DNA of 64,000 nt, from the NCBI RefSeq assembly GCF_021601385.1, contig NZ_BQHO01000003.1, forward strand, positions 62,001 to 126,000, written 5' to 3'. This document shows positions 55,751 to 64,000 of this stretch, piece by piece (the first letter of the stretch is position 1; each line of letters opens with the position of its first letter). The notes beneath the pieces are model-generated. The model was given only the letters and a program-made list of their open reading frames with translations. It searched no databases and had not been told where the DNA came from. The DNA is from Pseudomonas parasichuanensis (GTDB lineage: Bacteria; Pseudomonadota; Gammaproteobacteria; Pseudomonadales; Pseudomonadaceae). Both the position numbers and the translations under genes were made by a program.

Positions 55751-56845
55751 ATGAATACTGAACATGCTGTTGAAACACTGGTCGATTGCCGCGGCGTCTG
55801 GAAGATCTTCGGCGACCGCGCGCCGGCCGCCCTGCAGGCCTACCGCGAGTGCGGCCTGAGCAAGACCCAGATCCTCCAGGAATACGGCTGCGTGGTGGGC
55901 GTCTCGGACGTCAGCCTGCAGGTCCGCCGTGGCGAGATCTTCTGCATCATGGGCCTGTCCGGCAGTGGCAAGTCCACGCTGATCCGCCTGCTCAACCGGC
56001 TCATCACCCCCACCAGCGGCGAAGTGCTGGTCAAGGGCCGGGATATCGCCAAGCTCGATGCCGCCGCCCTGCGCGACGTGCGCGCCAAGCACATCGGCAT
56101 GGTGTTCCAGAGCGTCGCCCTGCTGCCGCACCGCACGGTGCTGGAGAACGCCGCCTTCGGCCTTGAAGTGCAAGGCGTGAACAAGGCCGAGCGCCACGAG
56201 GTGGCTGGCCGCGCCCTGGCCAAGGTGGGCCTGAGCGACTGGGCCAACCGCTACCCGGCAGAGCTGTCCGGTGGCATGCAACAGCGCGTCGGCCTGGCCC
56301 GGGCCATCGCCTCGGACCCGGAAGTGATCCTCATGGACGAGCCGTTCAGCGCCCTCGACCCGCTGATCCGCCGCCAGTTGCAGGACGAGTTCCGCCAACT
56401 GACCAAGTCGCTGGGCAAGTCGGCGGTGTTCATCACCCATGACCTTGAGGAAGCGATCCGCATTGGCGACCGCATCGCCATCATGAAAGACGGGGTGATC
56501 ATCCAGGAAGGCACCGCCGAGGACATCGTGCTCAGCCCCGCCGACGACTACGTGGCCGAGTTCGTCGCCGGCATCTCGCGCCTGCACCTGGTCAAGGCCC
56601 ATTCGATCATGCAGCCGCCGCCCCGTGGCGAGAGCCTCGAACACCTGGAATGCGCCAGCCCCGACAGCGACCTGGACACCCTGATCAACCTGCTGATCCG
56701 CTCGGGGCACGATGCCGTGGGCATCCGCGACAACGGCGCGCTGGTGGGTGTGATCAGCCAGCGCGCCCTGTTGCGCGCGGTGCAGGGCGTAGCGCCGGAA
56801 ACGCCGCTGCATGCGGTACCCACCTCGCGGGAGGGCTCGGCATGA
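55751..56845 (+). CDS. ABC importer ATP-binding protein (ProV/OpuAA class) with C-terminal CBS region
   Basis: 364 residues: Walker A GLSGSGKST, Q-loop VFQSVALLPHRTV, signature LSGGMQQRVGLARA, Walker B VILMDEPFSALD and H-loop FITHDLEEA. The N-terminal insert (QAYRECGLSKTQILQEYGC) is typical of glycine-betaine importer ATPases. The C-terminus carries one CBS-like segment (LLIRSGHDAVGIRDNGALVGVISQRALL), shorter than the usual CBS pair. It overlaps the next gene by 4 bp. Confidence 0.93.
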   Translation: MNTEHAVETLVDCRGVWKIFGDRAPAALQAYRECGLSKTQILQEYGCVVGVSDVSLQVRRGEIFCIMGLSGSGKSTLIRLLNRLITPTSGEVLVKGRDIAKLDAAALRDVRAKHIGMVFQSVALLPHRTVLENAAFGLEVQGVNKAERHEVAGRALAKVGLSDWANRYPAELSGGMQQRVGLARAIASDPEVILMDEPFSALDPLIRRQLQDEFRQLTKSLGKSAVFITHDLEEAIRIGDRIAIMKDGVIIQEGTAEDIVLSPADDYVAEFVAGISRLHLVKAHSIMQPPPRGESLEHLECASPDSDLDTLINLLIRSGHDAVGIRDNGALVGVISQRALLRAVQGVAPETPLHAVPTSREGSA

Positions 56846-57693
56846 ACCCCGCCGACTTTGCCGCTGCCTTCGACGAAACCGTCGACAACGGCCTGATGTG
56901 GCTGTCGGACAACGCCTCGCAGCTGTTCGACGCGGTCAACGACGTGCTCAAGGCGCTGTACGAGGCGGTGCTGGCCGTGACCACCCTGGCGCCGTTCTAC
57001 GTGGTCGCCGTGCTGTTCGCCCTGCTGGCCTGGCGCCTGGCCGGGCGGCGCTTTGCCCTCGGCACCCTGGCCGCGCTGCTGTTGTGCGCGGTGATGGGGC
57101 TGTGGCCGCAGACCATGAGCACCCTGGCGCTGGTGGTGACCGCCACCAGCCTGGCGCTGCTGGTGGGCATCCCCTGCGGCGTGGCCGCCGGCCTGTCACC
57201 CACCCTGTACCGCATCAGCGAACCGGTGATGGACCTGATCCAGACCCTGCCGCCGTACATCTACCTGCTGCCGGCCATCGCCCTGCTCGGCTATGGCGCC
57301 GGCACCGCGCTGGTGGCCACCTTCATCGTCGCCGTGCCGCCGGTGGTGCGCCTGACCGCCTTGGGCATCCGCATGACGCCCAAGGTGTTCATCGAGCTGG
57401 GCCACGCCAGCGGCACCACCGGCTGGCAGCAGTTCGTCAAGATCCGCCTGCCGTTCGCCCTGCCGAGCATCATGACCGGCATCAACCAGAGCCTGATGAT
57501 GGCCTTCGGCATGGTGGTGATCGCCGGCATCGTCGGCTCCGGCGGCTTGGGCGAGGTGATCTACACCGCCATCCGCACCCTGGACATCGCCCGTTCGATC
57601 AACGCCGCCATCGCCATCGTGGTGCTGACCCTGATCCTCGACCGCCTCGCCCAGAGCGGCACCCGCCAGGAGACCGGCCATGACACTCACTGA
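56842..57693 (+). CDS. ABC importer permease 1 (ProW class)
   Basis: 283 residues: N-terminal soluble part, about six helices, and the permease coupling motif ELGHASGTTGWQQFVKIRLPFALPSIMTGI (EAA loop). LVGIPCGVAAGLSPTLYRISEPVMDLIQTLPPYIYLLPAIALLG is the betaine-permease core. ATG at 56842 overlaps the ATPase stop (ATGA), so it is translationally coupled. Confidence 0.93.
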   Translation: MNPADFAAAFDETVDNGLMWLSDNASQLFDAVNDVLKALYEAVLAVTTLAPFYVVAVLFALLAWRLAGRRFALGTLAALLLCAVMGLWPQTMSTLALVVTATSLALLVGIPCGVAAGLSPTLYRISEPVMDLIQTLPPYIYLLPAIALLGYGAGTALVATFIVAVPPVVRLTALGIRMTPKVFIELGHASGTTGWQQFVKIRLPFALPSIMTGINQSLMMAFGMVVIAGIVGSGGLGEVIYTAIRTLDIARSINAAIAIVVLTLILDRLAQSGTRQETGHDTH

Positions 57694-58534
57694 GCTTAAG
57701 TTTTCCCCCGGCGCCTACCTGGCCCCCGTCTTCGACTGGCTCAATGCCAACCTGCACGGCCTGTTCGTCGCCATCAGCCACTTCGTCGAAGCGGTGCTCG
57801 GTGCCATCGAGGCAGCCCTGCTGCTGCCCCCGGCCTGGGCACTGATCGCCGTGGTGTGCGGGCTCACCGCGCTGTTCATCAGCCTGCGCAACGCGCTGCT
57901 GGCCGGCGTGCTGCTGGGCTTCTGCTGGGGCAGCGGCTTCTGGACCGCGTCGATGCAGACCATCGCCCTGGTGTCGGTGGCGGTGCTGATCGCCGTGGCC
58001 ATCGCCTTCCCGCTGGGCATCCTGGCGGCGCGGGTCAAGCGCTTCGACAACGCCATCGGCCCGCTGCTGAACATCATGCAGACCGTGCCGCCGTGGGTGT
58101 ACCTGATCCCGGCGGTGATCATCTTCAGCCTGGGCAAGGTGCCGGCGATCATCGCCACCATCATCTATGGCATCCCGCCGATGCTGCGCCTGACCAGCCT
58201 GGGTTTCCGCCAGGTGCCCAAGGACCTGCTCGAACTCGGCCAGGCCACTGGCGCCACACCCCGCATCATCCTGCTCAAGATCGAACTGCCCAGCGCCCTG
58301 CCCACCCTGCTGGTAGGCCTTAACCAGTGCATCCTGCTGTCGCTGGCCATGGTGGTGCTGGCCGGGCTGGTGGGTGCCGGTGGCCTGGGCGCGGAAGTGA
58401 CCCGCGGCCTGACCCGCATGGAAATGGGCCTGGGCCTGCGCGCGGGGTTGGCGATCGTGGCCGTGGCGCTGCTGCTCGACCGCTTGTCCCGCGGCCTGCT
58501 GGAACGACGCCGGGGCGCCCTGCCCGCCCATTGA
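57680..58534 (+). CDS. ABC importer permease 2 (ProW class)
   Basis: 284 residues, a paralogue of the preceding permease: AFPLGILAARVKRFDNAIGPLLNIMQTVPPWVYLIPAVIIFSLG, then the EAA loop ELGQATGATPRIILLKIELPSALPTLLVGL. It overlaps permease 1 by 14 bp. The two presumably form a heterodimer, unlike the single-permease ProVWX systems. Confidence 0.93.
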   Translation: MTLTELKFSPGAYLAPVFDWLNANLHGLFVAISHFVEAVLGAIEAALLLPPAWALIAVVCGLTALFISLRNALLAGVLLGFCWGSGFWTASMQTIALVSVAVLIAVAIAFPLGILAARVKRFDNAIGPLLNIMQTVPPWVYLIPAVIIFSLGKVPAIIATIIYGIPPMLRLTSLGFRQVPKDLLELGQATGATPRIILLKIELPSALPTLLVGLNQCILLSLAMVVLAGLVGAGGLGAEVTRGLTRMEMGLGLRAGLAIVAVALLLDRLSRGLLERRRGALPAH

Positions 58535-58543
58535 ACCCACACG

Positions 58544-58570
58544 CGGCGGGCAACGGTGCCCGCCGTCTTT
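58544..58570 (+). terminator. Rho-independent terminator of the ABC importer operon
   Basis: Perfect 9-bp stem CGGCGGGCA (58544-58552) and TGCCCGCCG (58557-58565) with a 4-base loop, followed by TCTTTC. It starts 10 bp after the stop of permease 2. Confidence 0.75.
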
Positions 58571-58596
58571 CAACCTGCCAGCAAGAGAAACACCCG

Positions 58597-59637
58597 TTGC
58601 TCCCGACACGACACTTCAGCAACGCCCTGCAAGGGCACAATTCACGGTTCACCAGCAACGCAGCACAGCCCACCGGCCACCAGGCCCGCGTGGGCTTTCT
58701 GCTGCTGGAGCACTTTTCCCTGCCCGCCTTCACCCAGGCCCTGGACACCCTGGTCACTGCCAACCTGATCCAGCCCGACGCCTGCGCCAGTACCACCTTC
58801 AGCCTCGATGGCCACTCGGTCACCAGCGACCTGGGCATCGTCATCTGCCCCGCCGGTGCCATGGCCCACAGTCTTGAACAGCCGCTTGACCTGTTCGTGG
58901 TGTGTGGCGGGCTGCGCACCGCGCTGGCGGCGTCGGCGGAGCTGGCCGGGCTGCTGCAGGCCCTGGCACGCAAAGGTGTGGCCCTGGCCGGGCTGTGGAA
59001 TGGCGCCTGGTTCCTCGGCCAGGCCGGGCTGCTCGACGGCCACCGCTGCGCCGTGCACCCGGAGCATCGCGGCGCGGTGGCCGAGATTGCCCGGCACAGC
59101 CAGGTCTCGAGCGACAGTTTTGTGGTTGACCGCGACCGCCTCAGCGCCGCCAGCCCCAGCGGTGCATTCGGCATGGTGCAGGAATGGCTCGGCCGCCTGC
59201 GCGGCAGCGAGCTGGCAGAAGGGATCGGCGCGATCCTGGCGTTCGAGGCGTCACGCTACAAGCGCGCCACGCCAGCGCCGCAGACCAACATCAGCGAGCC
59301 CCTGCGCGAGGCGATCAACCTGATGAGCGCGAACCTCGAGGAGCCGCTGAGCCAGGACCAGCTGGCCGACTATGTAGGCCGCTCCAAGCGCCAGATCGGG
59401 CGTTTGTTCCAACACCAGTTGGGCACCACGCCGGTGCGCTATTACCTGGAGCTGCGGATTACCGAAAGCCGGCGGCTGCTGCAGTATTCCGACCTGCCGA
59501 TCCTGGACGTGGCGGTGGCCTGCGGGTTTGTCTCGGCCAGCCATTTCAGCAAGTGCTATGCGTCGTTCTTCGGCTACAGCCCGTCGCGGGAGAAGCGGTT
59601 TGGTTGTGTAAAGGCGCCTAAACGCGACGGGGCTTGA
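58597..59637 (+). CDS. GlxA/GbdR-type AraC-family regulator
   Basis: 346 residues. The N-terminal DJ-1/PfpI-like amidotransferase fold (VGFLLLEHFSLPAFTQALDTLVTANLI, LFVVCGGLRT, AGLWNGAWFLGQAGLLDG) has Asn where such domains carry the nucleophile Cys. A C-terminal AraC DNA-binding domain contains two helix-turn-helices (LSQDQLADYVGRSKRQIGRLFQ and ILDVAVACGFVSASHFSKCYASFFG). This architecture is shared by regulators of betaine, carnitine and arginine catabolism. No ATG is available, so TTG at 58597 is the likely start, with GTG at 58690 an alternative. Confidence 0.87.
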   Translation: MLPTRHFSNALQGHNSRFTSNAAQPTGHQARVGFLLLEHFSLPAFTQALDTLVTANLIQPDACASTTFSLDGHSVTSDLGIVICPAGAMAHSLEQPLDLFVVCGGLRTALAASAELAGLLQALARKGVALAGLWNGAWFLGQAGLLDGHRCAVHPEHRGAVAEIARHSQVSSDSFVVDRDRLSAASPSGAFGMVQEWLGRLRGSELAEGIGAILAFEASRYKRATPAPQTNISEPLREAINLMSANLEEPLSQDQLADYVGRSKRQIGRLFQHQLGTTPVRYYLELRITESRRLLQYSDLPILDVAVACGFVSASHFSKCYASFFGYSPSREKRFGCVKAPKRDGA

Positions 59638-59656
59638 ACTTCTGTCTGCCTGATAT

Positions 59657-59736
59657 GGCCTCATCGCTGGCAAGCCAGCTCCCACAGGATAAGCGCACGC
59701 GGTCGAGGTGGGAGCCGGCTTGCCGGCGATGAGGCC
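59657..59736. repeat. REP inverted pair
   Basis: Facing CTCATCGCTGGCAAGCCAGCT-type copies between convergent genes; each copy keeps its own stem by paired changes. Confidence 0.85.
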
Positions 59737-59745
59737 AATGCTGTC

Positions 59746-61143
59746 TCAGGCCGTACGCTCGACCAGTGCCGCCCCATGCCGCCGCTGATTGACCACCCCG
59801 ATCAGCAGAATCACCACCGCCAAGCCAAGGGTCAACGACACCTCCAACCGATGCTGCGGCATCACGAACATCACCCCCAACGCAAACACGATGAAGCCGA
59901 TCACCGCCCAGGTCAGCCAGGGGTACAGCCACATCTTGAAGGCGATTTCCTGGTTCTGCCGCTCAAGGATCGCGCGCATGCGCAACTGCGAAAACGCAAT
60001 CGCCAGGTACACCAGCAGCGCGATGGAGCCCGAACTGGCCAACAGAAAGCCAAACACCTCGGACGGCGCGAAGTAATTGACCACGGTGGTGAGCATGCCG
60101 ATCAGCGTACTGCCGATCACCGCCGCGCGCGGCACCCCGACCTTGGACGTACGGCCAATGGCCGCCGGTGCGTCACCGCGTTTGGCCAGCGAGAACAGCA
60201 TGCGCGAGGAAATGTAGATCGACGAGTTCAGGCAGCTGGCCACCGCCACCAGTACCACCATGTCCACCAGCAGCTTGGCGTAGGGGATCTGCATGACCTC
60301 CAGCGCCCGCTGGTACGAGCCCTGCACCGGCAGCAGCGGGTCGTTCCACGGCACCACCGAGATGATCACGAAGATCGACAGCAGGTAGAACACGCTGATG
60401 CGCCAGATCACCGAACGGGTGGCCTTGGCAATGTTGCGCGCCGGGTCCGAGGACTCGGAAGCGGCGATGGTCACCGCCTCCGTGCCCAGGTAGCTGAACA
60501 TGGTGGTGAGCAAGGCGCCGATGATCGCCGTCCAGCCGTTGGGCATGAAGCCGCCGTGCTCGTTCATCAGCCGCGTCAGGCCACTGACCTCGCGCGCGGG
60601 CAAGGCCCCGGCCAGGGCAAACGCGCCGAGGGCGATGAAGGCAACGATGGCGATCACCTTGAGCATGGCGAACCAGAACTCGAACTCGCCGTACTTGGCC
60701 ACGCTGAACAGGTTGGTGAAGGTCAGCAGCACCGTCATCGCCAGGGCGAAGAACCAGGGTTCGATGTGTGGGAACCAGTTGTTGAGCACCACCCCGGCGG
60801 CGATGGCCTCGATGGGGATCACCAGCACCCAGAACCACCAGTACAACCAGCCGATGGTAAAGCCCGCCCAGCGGCCGATGGCGCGGTCGGCGTAGGTGGA
60901 GAACGAGCCGGTGTCGGGGCTGGCCACGGCCATCTCGCCGAGCATGCGCATCACCAGCACCACCAGGGTGCCGGCCAGGGCGTAGGCGACGATGGCCGCC
61001 GGGCCCGCCGCGGCGATGGCATGCCCGGAGCCGACGAACAGCCCGGCGCCGATCACCCCGGCGATCGACAGCATGGTTACGTGCCTGGGTTTGAAACCTT
61101 GCGCCAGCTGGCCGCCGGCATGTCCCGCGCTTGGATTGGTCAT
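59746..61143 (-). CDS. APC-family amino acid permease (GabP-like)
   Basis: 465 residues and 12 helices: PRHVTMLSIAGVIGAGLFVGSGHAIAAAGPAAIVAYALAG, MLGEMAVASPDTGSFSTYADRAIGRWAGF, and YLGTEAVTIAASESSDPARNI. These match the AAT/GABA-permease subgroup. It probably imports 4-aminobutyrate or a related amino acid by proton symport. It may serve the neighbouring amine-catabolism genes but is not in their operon. Confidence 0.9.
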   Translation of the reverse strand: MTNPSAGHAGGQLAQGFKPRHVTMLSIAGVIGAGLFVGSGHAIAAAGPAAIVAYALAGTLVVLVMRMLGEMAVASPDTGSFSTYADRAIGRWAGFTIGWLYWWFWVLVIPIEAIAAGVVLNNWFPHIEPWFFALAMTVLLTFTNLFSVAKYGEFEFWFAMLKVIAIVAFIALGAFALAGALPAREVSGLTRLMNEHGGFMPNGWTAIIGALLTTMFSYLGTEAVTIAASESSDPARNIAKATRSVIWRISVFYLLSIFVIISVVPWNDPLLPVQGSYQRALEVMQIPYAKLLVDMVVLVAVASCLNSSIYISSRMLFSLAKRGDAPAAIGRTSKVGVPRAAVIGSTLIGMLTTVVNYFAPSEVFGFLLASSGSIALLVYLAIAFSQLRMRAILERQNQEIAFKMWLYPWLTWAVIGFIVFALGVMFVMPQHRLEVSLTLGLAVVILLIGVVNQRRHGAALVERTA

Positions 61144-61485
61144 CCTGATCCCTTCTTGGAGTTGTTATGGGAGCGCGCCAGGCCGGGTTGGACGGGCTTG
61201 GCGCCAATCCAAGCTAAGCGAGCGCCAGCGGGGCGGATTGCCCAAGACGGACCTGCACTTGGCCAGGGAGGTCATGCCAGAGCGGTTGTGTGCAGAGATC
61301 GAAGGGAGGGACGGAGTTGGCGGCGCTCAACGCAGGTGCCGAGATGGCGACGCGGGGCCTGGCACGGTTTGCCTGTCAGGGCCTCATCGCCGGCAAGCCG
61401 GCTCCCACAGGGTCAGCGCACGCGGTCGGTGTGGGAGCTGGCTTGCCAGCGATTAGGCCGGCACAGGCGATAAAAGTAATCGGAT
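61144..61485. other. 342 bp intergenic stretch holding a REP pair
   Basis: It contains the leftward promoter region of the amino acid permease and a REP pair at 61381-61459. Nothing else is recognised. Confidence 0.5.
61381..61459. repeat. REP inverted pair
   Basis: Facing CTCATCGCCGGCAAGCCGGCT-type copies; the right copy is the GCTGGCTTGCCAGC variant. Confidence 0.85.
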
Positions 61486-62694
61486 CTAGCGCACCAGTTT
61501 GCTCTGCAACACCTCGGACTGGCGCCCGAGCACGTTCTCGCTGATCTGCACGAACTCTTCGGTGCTCACGCTGGACAGGCGCATCAGCGCCCGCGCCACA
61601 TCGTCCAGCGAGCGCTTGTCGTGGTTATGCAGGCGGATCTCGCGGTCCAGCGCCTGCAGCAGCAACACCCCTCGGGCGACCTGCCCGGCGTCGGCCTTGG
61701 CGCCCTTGAGCTGGGTCACCTTGGCGCCCTGCTTATGCAGACGCGCCTGCAGCGCCTCATAACGGTCATCGCTGATCCCGCCGGCCCGGCGCAGCAGTTC
61801 GGTGGCGTAGTAGTCGGTGAGGCTCTCGCCAAGCCAGTCGCTGCCGTCGCGGTCGTTGATCTGCGCGAACAGCTGCACCACCTCGCGCAGCAGCGGGCTG
61901 GCGCCGCTGTCATTGATCAGCGGGCCGCCGCTGTACAGGTACAGCGAGTTGTGCCCGGCCAGGGCACCGCGCCACATGCCGTCCCGGGCGCCGACCAGCA
62001 GCAGCTTGGGTGGGTTGCGCGGGAACACCGCCTGCAGTTGCGGCCAGACGAAGGTCAGCAGGGTCAGCGTATCCATGCGGCGCATGCCCTGCCCCTGCGG
62101 CGCGGCCACGGTGACCTCGGTCTCGCCCAGGCGCGCACGGCGGCTGCCGAGGTTGCCGGCGAGCATCCAGCCGGTGGGGCGGTCGAACAGCCGCGAAACA
62201 TCGTCGATACGGAATTTCTGCCGGCCGATGCGCGGCCAGGCGGTTTCCACGCTTTTCCAGCCCGCGGGCAATTCGAAGGTCAGGCGTGCCACCAGCTCGG
62301 TACCGTCCTGCTGGTCGAGGCGCGCCGGCGGCACCAGTTGCTCGCCGCGCAGCAGGGCCCACTGCGCGGTGACACGGGCCTCATGGCTGGCGCCAGGCTG
62401 CGCATGGTCGAGCAGTACCCGGTAGCTGAGGCTGGTCTTGCCCGGGGCCGGGCGCCACACACCGCGGCCACCCTGGGCCTGCCACTGGCCGTCGGCGAGG
62501 AAGTCGCTGTAGGTGCCGCCCTGGCCCAGGTCGAAGTCCAGGCTGCGCACCACGCTGCCGTCGGCCAGGGTCAGGCGCACTTCGGCCTGGCCGCTTTGCG
62601 GCAGCAGGCGCACCTGGTAATCGAGGTCGACTTTCTTCGCCAGTACCTGGGAACTGGCCAGCAGGCCAAGCAGCAGCAACAGCGGGCGACGCAT
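61486..62694 (-). CDS. Secreted M61/gluzincin-like protein lacking zinc-binding histidines
   Basis: 402 residues with a signal peptide (PLLLLLGLLASSQVLA), a beta-rich N-terminal domain and a helical C-terminal domain in the layout of M61/M1 aminopeptidase-like proteins. Where HExxH is expected the sequence is REVVQ (61873-61887). The downstream third-ligand region WLGESLTDYYATELL is kept. It is therefore probably catalytically inactive as a zinc peptidase and may act as a periplasmic binding or scaffold protein. AAGGAG precedes ATG 62694. Confidence 0.78.
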   Translation of the reverse strand: MRRPLLLLLGLLASSQVLAKKVDLDYQVRLLPQSGQAEVRLTLADGSVVRSLDFDLGQGGTYSDFLADGQWQAQGGRGVWRPAPGKTSLSYRVLLDHAQPGASHEARVTAQWALLRGEQLVPPARLDQQDGTELVARLTFELPAGWKSVETAWPRIGRQKFRIDDVSRLFDRPTGWMLAGNLGSRRARLGETEVTVAAPQGQGMRRMDTLTLLTFVWPQLQAVFPRNPPKLLLVGARDGMWRGALAGHNSLYLYSGGPLINDSGASPLLREVVQLFAQINDRDGSDWLGESLTDYYATELLRRAGGISDDRYEALQARLHKQGAKVTQLKGAKADAGQVARGVLLLQALDREIRLHNHDKRSLDDVARALMRLSSVSTEEFVQISENVLGRQSEVLQSKLVR

Positions 62695-62736
62695 ACAGAA
62701 AACTCCTTGTTCCCCAGAGGCGAAAGCCCGGGCGAT

Positions 62737-63186
62737 TCAACCAGCGCGGAAAATCAGGTGATCTTCCCAGTCGTCTTCATCCACATCGTTTTCACTGAGC
62801 ATGCGTCCGGACCGGGAAATGCGCTGCTCGTGGACTTGCTCGCGGTCGCCGCTGACCAGGTGATGCCAGGCCGGCAGGTCCTTGCCCTCGCTGACCAGGC
62901 GATAACCGCAGGTGGGCGGCAGCCACTTGAACTGGTCGGCCTTGCCCGGGGTGAGCTGGATGCAGTCGGGCACCTGGGCGAAGCGGTTGGGGTAGTCGCT
63001 GCACTGGCAGGTGGTGAGGTCGAGCAGCTTGCAGGCGATGCTCGTGTAATAGACGCTGTTGTCTTCTTCGTCCTCGAGCTTCTGCAGGCAGCACAGGCCG
63101 CAGCCGTCGCACAGCGACTCCCACTCGCGCGGGTCGAGTTCTTCGAGGGTCTTGCGCCGCCAGAAGGGCGCGGTGTCGGCGATCAT
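62737..63186 (-). CDS. YcgN-family (UPF0260) cysteine-cluster protein
   Basis: 149 residues: [59 protein letters not shown] and [11 protein letters not shown]. The ten or so cysteines suggest a metal or iron-sulfur site. The molecular role is not known in the family. ATG at 63186 matches the conserved N-terminus and has AGGA upstream. Confidence 0.9.
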   Translation of the reverse strand: MIADTAPFWRRKTLEELDPREWESLCDGCGLCCLQKLEDEEDNSVYYTSIACKLLDLTTCQCSDYPNRFAQVPDCIQLTPGKADQFKWLPPTCGYRLVSEGKDLPAWHHLVSGDREQVHEQRISRSGRMLSENDVDEDDWEDHLIFRAG

Positions 63187-63331
63187 CACACGTATTCCTG
63201 CAATCAACTTGAATCCGCGGCGCGCGGCGGCGCCAGTCTAGAGGCTGTCCGGCGGCAACGCCAGACCGCTTGTCAGTGCTTGCCGGACGCAGTAGCGTGC
63301 GGTCTTTACCCCGCCCACTGCAGGAGCAGCC

Positions 63332-63925
63332 ATGAGCGCCACCCCTCGTATCGCCGACTACGCCATCAACGAGCAGTTCATCAACCGCTGGTCGCCACGC
63401 GCCTTCACCGCCGAGCCGATCAGCCAGGAGACCCTGCTGAGCTTCCTCGAAGCCGCGCGCTGGGCGCCGTCGGCCTACAACTCGCAGCCTTGGCGCTTCC
63501 TTTATGCGCGCCGCGACACGCCGAGCTGGGAGCGCTACCTGGGCATCCTCAACGAGTTCAACCGCAGCTGGGCGCAGCAGGCTTCGGCGCTGGTGCTGGT
63601 GATTTCCAAGACCACCTTCGCCGCACCGGGCTCGGATGAAGAAAAGCCGGCGCTGTGGCACACCTTCGACACCGGTTCCGCCTGGGGCCACCTGGCGCTG
63701 CAGGCCAGCATCAGCGGCTGGCACACCCATGGCATGGCCGGTTTCGACCAGGACCTGGCCCGCCGCGAGCTGAAGATCCCCGAGGGCTACGCACTGCATG
63801 CGATGGTGGCGATCGGCAAACTGGGCGACAAGGCGACCCTGGCCGAGGGCCTGCAGGCCCGCGAAGTGCCGAGCCCGCGCCGGCCGCTGAGCGAGCTGGC
63901 GGCTGAGGGTGAGTTCAGTCTTTAA
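63332..63925 (+). CDS. Nitroreductase-family oxidoreductase
   Basis: 197 residues: NRWSPRAFTAEPISQETLLSFLEAARWAPSAYNSQPWRF (FMN-binding N-terminus with the SxxNxQPW motif), then DTGSAWGHLALQAS and HAMVAIGKLGDK. It is a flavoprotein that probably uses NAD(P)H; the substrate is unknown. CAGGAGC precedes ATG 63332. Confidence 0.92.
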   Translation: MSATPRIADYAINEQFINRWSPRAFTAEPISQETLLSFLEAARWAPSAYNSQPWRFLYARRDTPSWERYLGILNEFNRSWAQQASALVLVISKTTFAAPGSDEEKPALWHTFDTGSAWGHLALQASISGWHTHGMAGFDQDLARRELKIPEGYALHAMVAIGKLGDKATLAEGLQAREVPSPRRPLSELAAEGEFSL

Positions 63926-63947
63926 GCGGTAGGTTGCCTGCCCTGGC

Positions 63948-64000
63948 CCCATCGCTGGCAAGCCAGCTCCCACAACGGCAAACGTGACCCTGCGGGAGCC
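63948..64000. repeat. REP pair, cut by the right edge
   Basis: A left copy CCATCGCTGGCAAGCCAGCT with the CCCACA tail, and the beginning of a facing copy (GCGGGAGCC) at the window end. Confidence 0.75.

Noticed and set aside
58327-58596. Longer N-terminal extension of the AraC-type regulator from 58327
   Set aside because: It would overlap permease 2 and run through the terminator at 58544-58570; the extension has no family resemblance.

Overview
The window is chromosomal DNA of a Pseudomonas, most likely of the P. putida group. The evidence is the high GC content, the minC-minD-minE-rluA block next to lpxL, and about a dozen short inverted REP pairs of the type scattered through P. putida genomes. 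No rRNA, tRNA, CRISPR array, prophage or complete insertion sequence was recognised.

Positions 1-23.3 kb, all on the minus strand, form a contact-dependent inhibition (CDI) island. In transcription order it holds the outer-membrane transporter gene cdiB, a 13.3 kb cdiA encoding about 4430 residues, its cdiI, and two displaced modules. The first displaced module is an immunity gene without a toxin and with a probable frameshift. The second is a promoterless-looking cdiA-CT fragment with a C-terminal TNT-type NAD glycohydrolase domain and its own Imm63-like immunity gene. A degenerate ~50 bp repeat, probably the end of a lost insertion sequence, precedes each displaced module. The toxin and immunity ends are AT-rich against the GC-rich backbone. 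Directly after them lies a BvgA/EvgA-like response regulator and a BvgS-like hybrid sensor kinase that runs off the left edge. This arrangement recalls the bvgAS-fhaB neighbourhood of Bordetella.

Positions 23.5-36.4 kb are core genome: actP with its DUF485 partner (acetate uptake), an orphan glycine-betaine-type binding protein, a GH17 membrane protein, an alpha/beta-hydrolase coupled to mlaA, a patatin-like protein, lpxL, and the divergent minCDE-rluA block.

Positions 36.4-41.2 kb hold a 5-oxoprolinase operon (MFS transporter, pxpA, pxpB, pxpC) with a divergent LysR regulator. Positions 41.3-47.3 kb are assorted housekeeping genes: a DUF2937 protein, a class II amidotransferase, oligopeptidase B, a cyclic-nucleotide-binding protein, a YajD-type HNH protein and a TrmH-family methyltransferase.

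Positions 47.4-59.6 kb look like one catabolic regulon for an unidentified amine or imino acid. A minus-strand group (FAD oxidoreductase, MFS transporter, DapA-family lyase, aldehyde dehydrogenase) and a plus-strand quaternary-amine-type ABC importer are separated by two paralogous, head-to-head GntR regulators. A GlxA-type AraC regulator follows the importer. The window ends with a GabP-like permease, an M61-like protein that has lost its zinc histidines, a YcgN-family protein and a nitroreductase.
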